A stretch of 64,000 nucleotides of DNA from PMNU01 sp035480575 (GCA_035480575.1 DATIHR010000006.1:1-64000); one strand, 5' to 3'; counted from the stretch's first letter, positions 35,008 through 44,236 are shown. The notes: generated by a model not told the origin, from the sequence alone. Made by a program: numbers and translations.

Positions 35008-36324
35008 ATGAAACACACAGTTACGGAAATTACTCTTAGAAACGGCGCCCGCGGTTTGCTTATCCATGTCCCGGACGCCTCGGTTATGTCGTTCGAATTT
35101 AACTTTCGGGCAGGCGAGTACCTGGTAGAATCTGCCAAGTGGGAGACGCCCCACCTTATGGAACACATGCTGCTTGGCGCTAACGAGCGTTACCCTAAAA
35201 GCCGCATTTTTCAGGCCGAAATAGAAAAAAACGGTGCCTACAGTAATGCCAGCACTAGCGTTTACGAGATTAGCTACGAAGCTGAATGCGCCGACTTTGA
35301 ATGGGAACGCGTTCTAGAACTTATGCTGCTGGCTATTACAAAGCCGCTGTTTTTGGCCGACGAATTCGAGGCCGAGGCAGGCAACGTACGCGAAGAGCTA
35401 ACCGCCCGCAGCAATAACCACTTTAGACACCTAAGCTTGGCACTTCGTGAGCGCTATGGTTTTATGGCCAAAACAGACGAAGAACGCCTTAGGCTTATGG
35501 ATAACGTCAGTGTAACGGACGTGCGCGAACATTACGAACGCACGCACACCACTAAAAACCTGCGCTTTATTATTGCCGGCAATCTGACGCCTAAGCGCCA
35601 AGAAACAGTGCACACCATACTGGAGCATTTGGAACTACCTGTGGGTACGCTGCGTATTGACTTGCCAAACGAAAAACCTAAAGCACAAGTTGGGCCAGTG
35701 TACATACACAACAAAAGCGTCAAAAATCTGTACTTTTACATCGACAGCTTTATGTTGCGCCGTATGAGCGAAATCGAAACCGACGCACTCAACCTGGTAA
35801 ACACCATGCTTACCGAAACCTTGTATTCTAAAATTTTAGGTACAGCACGGGAACGGGGGCTGGTGTACGGCATGAGCAGTGGCTTCGGCCAGACCAAGCT
35901 ATCTAGTAACTGGTGGTTTGGGGCGCAGGTATCGCAGCGTAATGCAGGCGCACTATTCGAGATTATTATGGACGAGCTTTCCAACGTATTTCGAGGCGAG
36001 ATTGCAACCGAAGACATAGAAGCCGCCAAGGCATATGCCTTGGGCAGGTTCCAGCGGAGCGCCCAAACGGTTGCCGGAGTGGCCGGTGGGTACAGTGGCC
36101 GGTACTTTTTTGATGGCATTATCGAAGATTACTACCAGGTGCCGCGGCGCATTAAGGCGGTTACTAAGTCCGACATTGTCGAGACGTCGCGCGAGTTGTT
36201 TGCGGATAAAATTTGGGGCTTGGGCATTTTAAGCAACTGCGAAAAACCATTTGCTACTGAACTCTACAAGCAAATTACGCCACTATGGCCGGCCGAAGAG
36301 TTGGCTAAACAGTTGATTACTTAG
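35008..36324 (+). CDS. M16 (insulinase/processing-peptidase) family zinc protease
   Basis: 438 residues from ATG 35008; an in-frame extension to 34816 overlaps secA and is rejected. The inverted zinc motif HLMEH (HxxEH) lies near residue 51, with the third ligand Glu in EAEAGNVREEL downstream, so the active half is intact. The second half (about 230-430) is the inactive M16 repeat with the substrate-binding RERGLVYGM. The likely role is cytoplasmic or envelope peptide degradation. It follows secA closely and ends 8 nt into a convergent gene. Confidence 0.92.
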   Translation: MKHTVTEITLRNGARGLLIHVPDASVMSFEFNFRAGEYLVESAKWETPHLMEHMLLGANERYPKSRIFQAEIEKNGAYSNASTSVYEISYEAECADFEWERVLELMLLAITKPLFLADEFEAEAGNVREELTARSNNHFRHLSLALRERYGFMAKTDEERLRLMDNVSVTDVREHYERTHTTKNLRFIIAGNLTPKRQETVHTILEHLELPVGTLRIDLPNEKPKAQVGPVYIHNKSVKNLYFYIDSFMLRRMSEIETDALNLVNTMLTETLYSKILGTARERGLVYGMSSGFGQTKLSSNWWFGAQVSQRNAGALFEIIMDELSNVFRGEIATEDIEAAKAYALGRFQRSAQTVAGVAGGYSGRYFFDGIIEDYYQVPRRIKAVTKSDIVETSRELFADKIWGLGILSNCEKPFATELYKQITPLWPAEELAKQLIT

Positions 36325-38563
36325 CGTTCATACGATCACGTACGCGTTTGGCTTCCATACTGTGGCGGCCATGGGGCCGTGTATCTTCTATGATCGTAGT
36401 GCCAACCATTTTTGATGGTGCGTATTTTTTATTTTGGCGGTTTCTATAGAGGGCAATGCCAAGCCAGCCCAGTCCAACTACAGTGCCGGTACCGCCCGGC
36501 CAAATGTAGGCATTGGGGTTTTCATACCACGCGGTGCCTGGACGCTTTGGCAACGCTTCCACAAGCCGGGTTGGCGCGGACTCTTCATTGTCACCGGTGG
36601 TATCTGTAATCTGATCAGCAGATTCAGCTGTTTCGGGCTTAGCAGGGGCAGCAGTGTGTTCAGTTTGTAAGTGTGGATGGTGTGCGGCCTCCCATTGTTT
36701 TGCTTGCTGCTCTGCAAGGTTGTGTACGCCATTTACATTGTATGTATGCCCAGCGTAGAGCCAGCCCTTAGAACCAGTGTTGTTATCGTGCATAAATTGA
36801 TGAATGCCAGCGTTTAAATTGTGTGCGTTGTGTGCACTAGCATTAGCCTGGGCTTCGGTGGCGCCATGTGCCCGCATGGCATCGTGGTAATACTGCTGTA
36901 CCCAGTGGGATATGGTGGAGGGCCCGGCGTCTTTGCGGCCGGCAGTGGTGTCGTGCGTCATGGCTTCGCGCTTGGGCAGGGAAGTAGGGATGGGGTGTTC
37001 AGGCTTAGGCGTCGGTGCGGGGGTGTGAGTTGGCGTTGAATGATGCTCGGCTACATTTGGTGCGTCCAGGCCTTGGTCGGATGTTTCGGTAGTCACCGGG
37101 CCTTGCGATGTTTGCGGCGATGGGTCGTGCCATTCGGGTGCGGCACCAGTATGCGCGCCGTGCGACCCAGCATGGACGACATCATGCACAAAGTCCATCG
37201 AGCCCCAGCCTTTGTGCTCTACGAATGCTTTTACACCAACTGCTCCCAGGCGGACGGCGGCTGTTGCGACCGGAGCGGCGGCAAGTAGGTCAATGCTACC
37301 GCGGATTATGCCGCGTTTAACCTTGCCTTGTTCGTTGTATAACTGGCGTCCGGTTTTGAGCTGTGCACCTGCTACATTGCTTTGTATCTTTGCCAGACCC
37401 CAGTATGCAAGGGTAGAGGGGCGGATATAGTCAAGTTTACTCCAGGGTTTTTCTGCCTCTGCTTTTCGGGCTGCATCGGCGGCCGTACGCTTGGCATTAA
37501 TCTCGGCGCGTGCGTCCTCGACATCCATAACGACAGTTAGTACGCCACCGTCATCACTGGTTTTCTTGCGTTCCGCAATCAGTTTTTGGCTAATGACATC
37601 CGCCGCGTCGGCATGGCTATGGTCAATGCCTGCTTCGGCTAGGGCACTATCAGCTAACCGTCCGATTTCCTCAACAGAGAGAGCGTTCTCTGGCTTGTTA
37701 CCCAAAATGCCATCGGTCAGCGCAATAATGACATTTGTGCCGGTCGGTAGTTCCCGAACGCTTATGTCATCCTTGGCACCTGCGGCCTCGCGGAGTTTAT
37801 GCAGCTTGGGGCTCTGGCGAGTGCCGTCAAAAGAGTTATAAATAGCGTTTGGCACTGTAGGATGGGAATGGTCCTCGGTTATGCCCCTGTACGCGCCAGT
37901 GGTGGGATCACGGTGAATGAGCGCGCTGTCGCCGGCTTGTATATGGCCTAGCCTAGCGTTGGATTTAGGCGTACTCGGCAGTACTTGGAAGGCGGTTAGG
38001 GTGGTACTGGCATTATGTATGCCTGTGCTCTCGGGCTCAACGGCGGCAATGTTTAACTTAGTGTTAGCTATAGCGTCGTCAACCTCTATAGCGACAGCGC
38101 GTAGTTTTGTGGTAGCACGCTGAATGTCCGTAGTTTCTTCTAGATTGTGGCGGGCGGCAGCTTCTATGTAGGCACTAACGCCTACTGTTGCAGCCATCGC
38201 GCCTCCCTCATTGCCGCCCACGCCGTCTGCTATAGCGCCACGGCCGGTCGCTGGGTCAAACATAAGCCGGTCTTGGCAATCGCGGGGGTCTTTTCTCGTT
38301 TCGCCGACTTGGAGAACGCCGCTGTAAGATGTAAGCGTAACGCCAGAGGGGAAGTTGCCTGTAGTCTCCGACCACCTACCGTCCATTGCTTCATTGAAGG
38401 CGGTTGCGTGTGAATCGGGGAGGGGGTAGGCGCTATCGATATAATCAAGAGCACTGGCGGGGTCGGTAAGTTGATCTCGTCTTAAGACTACTAAGGGTGG
38501 CCGTAGTGCCTCATAAGAGGTGGCTGCGGTCGCCCCCGCATGTGATTCGTGGGGCGCGCGCAT
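36317..38563 (-). CDS. PP2C-like phosphatase with C-terminal membrane helix and His-rich linker
   Basis: 748 residues. The N-terminal 380 residues look like a PPM/PP2C Ser/Thr phosphatase: DCQDRLMFD, AIADGVGGNEGG (metal-binding DGxGG), QAGDSALIHRD, and ALTDGILGNKPE. A linker helix region, a His/Thr/Pro-rich stretch (about 480-650) and one hydrophobic helix (GTVVGLGWLGIALY, about 695-712) with a basic tail follow. The part around GWLYAGHTYNVNG may be a small binding module such as LysM, which is not confirmed. No cognate kinase is in the window. TATAAT (38601-38596) lies upstream, with a leader of about 27 nt. Confidence 0.85.
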   Translation of the reverse strand: MRAPHESHAGATAATSYEALRPPLVVLRRDQLTDPASALDYIDSAYPLPDSHATAFNEAMDGRWSETTGNFPSGVTLTSYSGVLQVGETRKDPRDCQDRLMFDPATGRGAIADGVGGNEGGAMAATVGVSAYIEAAARHNLEETTDIQRATTKLRAVAIEVDDAIANTKLNIAAVEPESTGIHNASTTLTAFQVLPSTPKSNARLGHIQAGDSALIHRDPTTGAYRGITEDHSHPTVPNAIYNSFDGTRQSPKLHKLREAAGAKDDISVRELPTGTNVIIALTDGILGNKPENALSVEEIGRLADSALAEAGIDHSHADAADVISQKLIAERKKTSDDGGVLTVVMDVEDARAEINAKRTAADAARKAEAEKPWSKLDYIRPSTLAYWGLAKIQSNVAGAQLKTGRQLYNEQGKVKRGIIRGSIDLLAAAPVATAAVRLGAVGVKAFVEHKGWGSMDFVHDVVHAGSHGAHTGAAPEWHDPSPQTSQGPVTTETSDQGLDAPNVAEHHSTPTHTPAPTPKPEHPIPTSLPKREAMTHDTTAGRKDAGPSTISHWVQQYYHDAMRAHGATEAQANASAHNAHNLNAGIHQFMHDNNTGSKGWLYAGHTYNVNGVHNLAEQQAKQWEAAHHPHLQTEHTAAPAKPETAESADQITDTTGDNEESAPTRLVEALPKRPGTAWYENPNAYIWPGGTGTVVGLGWLGIALYRNRQNKKYAPSKMVGTTIIEDTRPHGRHSMEAKRVRDRMNAK

Positions 38564-38690
38564 TGTATATATGCTCTCTTGCTCTAACGAGCCAGATTAT
38601 ACAACACATTCAAATATCACGCAAGTATTTCCATCACATTCCCTTAAAAATTACCATCTCCCTCCGCCCCTCATTCCAAGTCGCTTTCGC

Positions 38691-38834
38691 CTCATTCTAC
38701 CCAAGGTAACCGCTCACGCGCGGTAAGCTAGCAAAAAAGCCCGTAAGGAACGAAGGTATATTGATTGATTTGTTTCGGTCTTTTTTACTAACTTCCGGCT
38801 CCGCTACGGTTAGAGTTACCTTGGGTAGAATGAG
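38691..38834. repeat. 144-nt element with 20-bp perfect terminal inverted repeats
   Basis: CTCATTCTACCCAAGGTAAC (38691-38710) is exactly the reverse complement of 38815-38834. The 104-nt interior is AT-rich with a run of A and of T; no ORF. The form resembles a MITE-like element or a long hairpin. Confidence 0.8.
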
Positions 38835-38928
38835 TGCGAGCGCTCAGCTAAGTGGAAAGGCCTACACCCATTCTGTCTACTGTCGCTAAGCCACCCACCC
38901 AGTCTGCAGTCCAGGATCGAAACCCCAG

Positions 38929-39082
38929 GCCAGACTCGATTGCTGGAACGGTGTGTAGACGGAATCAAGCAAAAAGTGTGCCCCGGAATATTCCCAAAGA
39001 AAAAAGGGAGGGGCCGACTGGAACGCAGTGGAAGGAGTTCTTTTTGCGCCGGCTACATACCGTTCCAGCAATCGGGTCTGGC
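38929..39082. repeat. 154-nt element with 30-nt inverted repeats
   Basis: 38929-38958 (GCCAGACTCGATTGCTGGAA onwards) pairs with 39053-39082 with two mismatches. The interior contains a purine-rich AAAAAAGGGAGGGG stretch. Confidence 0.8.
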
Positions 39083-39104
39083 ATGATGTTTCGAGAGCTT
39101 TTTG

Positions 39105-39132
39105 GTTACTTTTTGTTGGCACAAAAAGTAAC
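39105..39132. repeat. 11-bp perfect hairpin
   Basis: GTTACTTTTTG (39105-39115) and CAAAAAGTAAC (39122-39132) with loop TTGGCA. Confidence 0.8.
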
Positions 39133-39227
39133 ATTAGAACCACTGGCGAAGACAGAAGTTGAGGTGATGAAAGAAAAGCATCTGCCCTGTAACTATAAAT
39201 ATATAAAGACTTTTTTATTTTTCTACT

Positions 39228-39253
39228 GGATCCCGGATCTATTCCGGGATGAC
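39228..39253 (+). repeat. REP-like palindrome, copy 1
   Basis: ATCCCGGA (39230-39237) pairs with TCCGGGAT (39243-39250) within GGATCCCGG...GGGATGACG. Same family as 39294-39321 and 44237-44262. Confidence 0.75.
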
Positions 39254-39293
39254 GGGGGTGGTGGGTCTCTGGCTTCGCGGGGATGACGGGGCG

Positions 39294-39321
39294 GGATTCC
39301 GGGTCTAAGCCCGGGATGACG
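39294..39321 (+). repeat. REP-like palindrome, copy 2
   Basis: ATTCCGGG and CCCGGGAT around TCTAAG, flanked by GG and GAC as in copy 1. Confidence 0.75.
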
Positions 39322-39344
39322 GGCGCTTATTTCTCTCTGTACGG

Positions 39345-39350
39345 TATACT
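39345..39350 (+). promoter_or_regulatory. -10 box of prfB
   Basis: TATACT ends 6 nt before the prfB ATG at 39357; a leaderless mRNA is predicted. Confidence 0.6.
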
Positions 39351-39356
39351 AAACAA

Positions 39357-40445
39357 ATGGACGATCTACACCAGCCTTCCTTAGATCTACAAGCCGAAAT
39401 AGAAGCTGCTGCCGAGCGCCTAGACATAGACAGCCTGGTACAGGAGCAACTAAAGCTCGAAGAGCAAGCCCAAAAGCCCGGCTTTTGGGATAGCCCCAAA
39501 AAAGCCCAAGAGGTAGAGCGCCACAAAGCCCGGCTAGAACGCCGCATTAAGCCGTGGCTGGATTTGCAAAAACGTATTGACGACCTGGTAGAAATGTTCG
39601 ATGTTAGCGACGACACAATGCGCCCAGAGTTAGAATCCGACCTTACCGAAATAACCGCAGATTTCGCCAAGTTGAAACAAGAGTTGAAGTTTGCAGGGCC
39701 GTACGACGCCCGTGACGCTATTATTAGCATGTACGCCGGGGCAGGCGGCACCGATGCGCAAGACTGGACGCAAATGTTGCTGCGTATGTATGTCCGCTGG
39801 GCCGAGCAAAATGATTACGATGTCGACACGCTCGACCAATCGCCGGGCGACGAAGCCGGTCTTAAAAGTGTAACGTTGGCAATACGCGGCGATTTTGCCT
39901 ACGGCAAACTCAAAGGCGAACACGGCGTGCACCGGCTGGTGCGCCTTAGTCCCTTTAACGCCGACAATTTGCGCCAAACGAGTTTTGCAAAGGTGGACGT
40001 ACTGCCGGAGCTCGACCGCCCAAGCGACCTGGAGCTGGACGACAAAGACTTACGCATAGATGTTTACCGCGCTGGCGGCCACGGCGGCCAAAGCGTGAAT
40101 ACTACCGATTCCGCAGTGCGGATAACACACCTGCCAACGGGCATTAGTGTGGCAATCCAGAACGAACGGTCGCAGTTGCAAAACAAAGAAACGGCGCTGA
40201 CTATTTTGCGTTCGCGGTTAGTGCAACTGCAATTGGAACAGCACAAAGATAAAATCAGCGAGCTTAAGGGGCCCAGTACCGCCAATGAATTCGGCAGCCA
40301 GATCCGCAATTATGTGCTCCACCCCTATAAGCAGGTAAAAGATGTGCGCACTGGTTACGAAACATCCGACGCCGAAGGTGTATTAAGCGGAGAGCTAACA
40401 CAGTTCATAGATGCCTACCTAGACTTTGCTATGGGCCAAGAGTAA
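39357..40445 (+). CDS. prfB: Peptide chain release factor 2
   Basis: 362 residues. The SPF tripeptide that selects UGA is in RLSPFNADNLRQTSF, and GGQ is in AGGHGGQSVNTTDSA. The frame is continuous, so the programmed +1 frameshift that autoregulates many prfB genes is absent. The start ATG 39357 has no Shine-Dalgarno but a -10 box 6 nt upstream. Its presence with TGA-terminated genes argues for the standard code rather than the UGA-Gly code of some other CPR groups. Confidence 0.96.
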   Translation: MDDLHQPSLDLQAEIEAAAERLDIDSLVQEQLKLEEQAQKPGFWDSPKKAQEVERHKARLERRIKPWLDLQKRIDDLVEMFDVSDDTMRPELESDLTEITADFAKLKQELKFAGPYDARDAIISMYAGAGGTDAQDWTQMLLRMYVRWAEQNDYDVDTLDQSPGDEAGLKSVTLAIRGDFAYGKLKGEHGVHRLVRLSPFNADNLRQTSFAKVDVLPELDRPSDLELDDKDLRIDVYRAGGHGGQSVNTTDSAVRITHLPTGISVAIQNERSQLQNKETALTILRSRLVQLQLEQHKDKISELKGPSTANEFGSQIRNYVLHPYKQVKDVRTGYETSDAEGVLSGELTQFIDAYLDFAMGQE

Positions 40446-40575
40446 GCTGTTTTTTTGACGAGTAAGGACATTACTGGATTTTGGCTTGTAAAAAGACGGT
40501 TCAATTCTTTGCGGCTCACCAGTATTTGCTACAATATTGACGCATATTTTTCGTATAATTTAGGGAGAAGTACAG

Positions 40576-41095
40576 ATGTCTAAACTTGAAGTCTGGGACA
40601 AGGAATTCAAGGCCATCACACGGCCCCCCCGATCGCACTGTCCTTTTTGGGATGCGCGTCCTAGCATGCAGCTGGCTTCAGGAAGCTCATGCCAAAACTG
40701 GCGTATTGGAGGTTGATGTAGTAAACAATGCAGTAGAAATGTCGGGTAGGCGACAGTTGGCACTGCATCATGGTATGCAGATGGTCTTTAGAGGAGAAGA
40801 GGGTATTTGCGAGTTGCCCGTTATGGCGTCTGAACATGTGCCTAAAGACGATGACGAGCACGTCAGCTATAGAATGCTATACCAAAACGCCGCCTTGCTA
40901 GACTGGGCGCAACAGGTTCGCGGTTCAAGTTACGAAGCTACTGTGCATGATGGCCTGCGTATTCTTGGCGTCTTTGCCATGCTGCCGCGCGACAAGATAA
41001 TCATCGAGGAGCCTGACAGCGCCAAAAAGGGTGCCCTAGAGCCGAACCTTGGGGGAAAGATTCAATATTTCCCGCCGTTCCCGTCAAACCTGTAG
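40576..41095 (+). pseudogene. Unknown gene interrupted by a +1 frameshift in a C7 run
   Basis: The natural start is ATG 40576 (MSKLEVWDKEFKAITRP), with TATAAT at 40554-40559 and TAGGGAG before it, but that frame stops early. The rest (DRTVLFGMRVLACSWLQEAH to FPPFPSNL) is in the next frame. The switch falls in seven C at 40624-40630; six would restore one frame of about 172 residues. This is a sequencing error, a phase-variable tract or true decay. No family is recognised. Confidence 0.6.
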
Positions 41096-41145
41096 ATTGC
41101 ACCCATCTGTGCAGGCAATTTTTTACTGCCAAAGCGCCTTTTTGT

Positions 41146-41151
41146 TACAAT
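41146..41151 (+). promoter_or_regulatory. -10 box of ftsE
   Basis: TACAAT ends 7 nt before the ftsE ATG at 41159, so a leaderless mRNA is predicted. Confidence 0.5.
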
Positions 41152-41158
41152 AAAGCTA

Positions 41159-41845
41159 ATGATTTTGTTGGATAGGGTAACCAAAACGTACAGCAAGGTG
41201 GCCACACCTGCACTTGACCGCATTAGTATTCATGTCGAGCCGAAAGAGTTCGTTATTGTGGTGGGGCAGAGCGGTGCCGGCAAGACGACATTGCTGCGGC
41301 TACTAACGCGTGAGGAAAAGCCAACCAGCGGCAAAATTATCGTTGGCGGCATAGACTACGACAAGCTACGCGATAAGGACATTCCGCTTTTGCGCCGTAA
41401 AATAGGCGTCGTGTTCCAAGACTTTAAATTACTACCTAACCGTACAGTGTTTGAAAATATTGCTTTTGCGCTGGAAATTGTCGGCGCCACGAACCACGAA
41501 ATTCGCGCTACGGTACCAAAGGTACTGGATATTGTAAATTTAAAAGGCAAAGAAAAACGCATGCCAATGGAGTTGTCTGGCGGTGAACGCCAGCGCGTGG
41601 CTATTGCGCGGGCTATTGTACGCCAGCCAAAAATACTTATTGCCGACGAGCCTACTGGTAACTTAGACCCAAAGCATGCATGGGACATTATTAAAGTGCT
41701 CGAAAAAATTAACCATTATGGCACCACGGTGTTGCTTACCACTCACAACCAAGAGATCGTCAACAAGTTAAAGCGCCGGGTCATAACAATGCAACACGGC
41801 CAGGTAGCCAGCGACCGAGATAAAGCAGAATACAATAACATATGA
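41159..41845 (+). CDS. ftsE: Cell division ATP-binding protein FtsE
   Basis: 228 residues, an ABC ATPase: Walker A GQSGAGKTTLL, Q-loop VFQDFKLLPN, signature LSGGERQRVAIARA, Walker B ILIADEPTGNLD, switch His in LLTTHNQEI. With FtsX it controls peptidoglycan hydrolases at the septum. It overlaps ftsX by 4 nt (ATGA), and the CHAP-domain hydrolase follows, giving a complete FtsEX-hydrolase module. Confidence 0.96.
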   Translation: MILLDRVTKTYSKVATPALDRISIHVEPKEFVIVVGQSGAGKTTLLRLLTREEKPTSGKIIVGGIDYDKLRDKDIPLLRRKIGVVFQDFKLLPNRTVFENIAFALEIVGATNHEIRATVPKVLDIVNLKGKEKRMPMELSGGERQRVAIARAIVRQPKILIADEPTGNLDPKHAWDIIKVLEKINHYGTTVLLTTHNQEIVNKLKRRVITMQHGQVASDRDKAEYNNI

Positions 41846-42783
41846 AACGCAGACTCGTTACATTCTCCCGTATCGTACACACGGGCATGGTCAACTTTGC
41901 CCGGAACGCCTGGCTGGCAATTGCCGCCATGGCCGTTATGATCATAACGCTGACTATCGTGCTGTTTTCTATTGTTACGAACGCTACGTTTGCAAATACG
42001 ATTGCCCAAATTACGGATAAAATTGACGTATCGGTGTATTTAAAAGAGTCTACCAGCCCGGCGGCGGGCGAGGGGTTGGCGCGCGATTTGCGTAAACTGC
42101 CGAACGTTAAAAGCGTAACCTACCTGGATAAAGAAGAAGCGCTCGACAGATACCGCGAACAGAACGCCAACAATCCAGCACTCCTAAGCGCCATAAACGA
42201 AACCGATAACCCCATACCAGCCACCATCCAAATTAAGCCGGTGTCTCTAAACAGAATCCAAGACATAAAAGACTTTTTAAACAAGCCAACCGCTAAAAAA
42301 CTGTGGGAGGACGTATCGTACAGGGATGACCGTAAGTCGGCAATAGATAAAATTGCTCATGCCACACACATATTGCAGCGGGCAGGTATTGTAACCGTAC
42401 TTATATTCGCCGTTATATCGGTGCTTATTATCTTTAATACCATCCAAATGGCTATATTTAACCGCCGCGACGAGCTGACTATTATGCGGCTGCTTGGTGC
42501 TAGCACCTGGTATATCCGTGGCCCGTTTGTTGTAGAGACGATTATTTATGGTGTTTTGTCGGCGCTTATATCCATCCTTATTATGCATTCGTTATTTGTC
42601 GCCAGTAGCTCGGCGTTGCAGGCGAGTAGCTTGGGCCTTCTGGATATTGGTTACGCCGCCAGTTACTTTAAGGCGCATTTTTGGCAATTGCTGGTTATGC
42701 AAGTGTTGTTGGGTATACTCATTGGCGCTGCTTCATCGGTTATTGCGACCAAGCGCTACCTTAAGTTTAAGACGTCTAAATAG
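41842..42783 (+). CDS. ftsX: Cell division protein FtsX
   Basis: 313 residues with four helices (about 25-48, 180-205, 225-250 and 275-300) and a large extracellular loop (about 50-170) that would contact the hydrolase. ISVLIIFNTIQMAIFNRRDE followed by IMRLLGAS is the FtsX permease signature. It is translationally coupled to ftsE. Confidence 0.95.
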   Translation: MKRRLVTFSRIVHTGMVNFARNAWLAIAAMAVMIITLTIVLFSIVTNATFANTIAQITDKIDVSVYLKESTSPAAGEGLARDLRKLPNVKSVTYLDKEEALDRYREQNANNPALLSAINETDNPIPATIQIKPVSLNRIQDIKDFLNKPTAKKLWEDVSYRDDRKSAIDKIAHATHILQRAGIVTVLIFAVISVLIIFNTIQMAIFNRRDELTIMRLLGASTWYIRGPFVVETIIYGVLSALISILIMHSLFVASSSALQASSLGLLDIGYAASYFKAHFWQLLVMQVLLGILIGAASSVIATKRYLKFKTSK

Positions 42784-42844
42784 GCCAATAACCTTGTTGT
42801 AAACGGTTGATTGTGGTAATGTTTAAGTAAATGGTGCGTACGCC

Positions 42845-44035
42845 ATGAAACAAAAAACATTCAAAAAAATAGCTTGGCAAAAAAAATTGGGCACACCGCT
42901 GTTAGTGGCGGGGGTGCTCGTTTTGCTAACCGCGGCTGTGGTGCCACAGGTAACCGCAGACCGGTTTGACGACGAGATTAAGCAGCTACAGCAGCAAAAC
43001 TCGCAGTCGCGTAATTCGTTGCAGGAATTACAGCTGCAGGCGTCGAGTTTTCAAAATGCCATAGACCTACTGAACGGGCAGATTACTCAGCTGAGCGCCC
43101 AAATAGCCGCTAATCAGGCGGAGCAAGCTAAACTACAGACGCAAATAGATGAAGCCCAGGCAGAACTTGACCACCAGCGTTCGGTATTAAGCGCTGACAT
43201 TAAGGCAATGTACGTTGACGGCGACATTACGACACTGGAAATGCTGGCTACCAGCCGTAACCTGAGCGACTTTGTCGATAAAGAAGAATACCGCAATGCG
43301 GTACAGTCAAAAATTCAGGAAACACTCCGCCGTATTAACAAACTACAAGCCGAGCTAAAAGACAAAAAACAAGATGTCGACCGGCTGTTGGCCGAGCAAC
43401 AATCGCAGCAGGCACAGCTTGATGCGAACCGGGCTGAACAAAACCGGTTGCTGACCATGAATGTATCGCAGCAAAACGAATATAACAACCAAATTAAGGC
43501 TAATAACTCAAAAATTAGTGAGTTGCGCCGCCAGCAGGTTATCGCCAACTTGGCGCTCTTTGGCGGCGGTGTTACGCCGGGTATTCCAGGAGGTGGCGGC
43601 TACCCATGGGGTAATGCTTACTGCGTGCACACCGGGCAGGTGGGCGGCGATTGCTACAACTACGACTGGTACTTTAACAGCAGCGCCTGGGACCCATGGG
43701 GTTACGGTTTTAGAAACTGTACCAGCTGGGTTGCCTACAAACTGGCGAGCGACGGCAAGACTGGCTTTACCTTTATGGGTAATGCCAATAACTGGCCAGC
43801 GGCGGCTAAGGCGCGTGGCATTAGCGTTAGCTACGGCAGCGGTGCACGCGCCGGCGACGCCGTGGTAAACCCTCAGGGCTACTATGGCCACATTATGTAT
43901 GCCGAGGCTGTAACAGGCGACGGGCGTGTGGTTGTTAGCGACTACAACCGAGCAGGCGACGGCTTGTACCGCGGCCCCGACGGCGGTAATCCCGGCGTAT
44001 TAAACGAATCAGGCTTAGTCTTCATCCACTTCTAA
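42845..44035 (+). CDS. Coiled-coil CHAP-domain peptidoglycan hydrolase (PcsB/CwlO-like partner of FtsEX)
   Basis: 396 residues. A signal peptide or anchor (about 14-38), a long Gln-rich coiled coil (about 40-235), a Gly/Pro linker, then a CHAP domain (about 275-396) with catalytic Cys in YGFRNCTSWVAYKL and His in YYGHIMYAEAV. The architecture and place directly after ftsEX match PcsB-type hydrolases opened by FtsX for daughter-cell separation. A 5-codon ORF (42831-42848) ends across the start codon. Confidence 0.93.
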   Translation: MKQKTFKKIAWQKKLGTPLLVAGVLVLLTAAVVPQVTADRFDDEIKQLQQQNSQSRNSLQELQLQASSFQNAIDLLNGQITQLSAQIAANQAEQAKLQTQIDEAQAELDHQRSVLSADIKAMYVDGDITTLEMLATSRNLSDFVDKEEYRNAVQSKIQETLRRINKLQAELKDKKQDVDRLLAEQQSQQAQLDANRAEQNRLLTMNVSQQNEYNNQIKANNSKISELRRQQVIANLALFGGGVTPGIPGGGGYPWGNAYCVHTGQVGGDCYNYDWYFNSSAWDPWGYGFRNCTSWVAYKLASDGKTGFTFMGNANNWPAAAKARGISVSYGSGARAGDAVVNPQGYYGHIMYAEAVTGDGRVVVSDYNRAGDGLYRGPDGGNPGVLNESGLVFIHF

Positions 44036-44063
44036 CCTAGGCCACTGCACCGCTTTACCTCCA

Positions 44064-44080
44064 GCCGAAGCAAGTTCGGC
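44064..44080. terminator. Small hairpin after the CHAP hydrolase gene
   Basis: GCCGAA (44064-44069) and TTCGGC (44075-44080) with loop GCAAG. There is no clear T-run, so terminator function is tentative. Confidence 0.35.
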
Positions 44081-44092
44081 TTGCACTAAAGC

Positions 44093-44190
44093 TCTTGGCA
44101 CCCAGCACGTCTTTTTGCTCCGGTGCTCCTTCCGCGGTACCATTTGTACCGCTCCGTCCGCTCCTCACAAAAATACGCACTGGGCACTCA
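44093..44190. repeat. Nested inverted-repeat element between the CHAP gene and ctpA
   Basis: An imperfect outer pair (CTTGGCACCCAGCACGT against ACGCACTGGGCACTCAAG) encloses GCGGTAC (44134-44140)/GTACCGC (44146-44152). The interior wording (TGCTCCGGTGCTCC) resembles the element at 15226-15345. Confidence 0.55.
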
Positions 44191-44236
44191 AGCGCAGCGC
44201 CCTAGGCGGCGTACTCACTGCGGGCGCAAATGTTGC

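Larger units (their letters stand above)
38564..39356. other. 793-nt noncoding island of palindromic repeats
   Basis: No convincing gene is seen between the PP2C-like gene and prfB. The stretch holds at least five separate inverted repeats, listed individually. An open frame at 38852-39286 runs through these palindromes and encodes the artefact-like WIPDLFRDD peptide. Confidence 0.75.

Noticed and set aside
38852..39286. 144-residue open frame in the repeat island
   Set aside because: It runs through several palindromes and encodes the WIPDLFRDD peptide typical of REP-like repeats read as protein; no Shine-Dalgarno or -10 pattern.
39357..39450. Programmed frameshift in prfB
   Set aside because: The frame is continuous from the start codon with no internal TGA.
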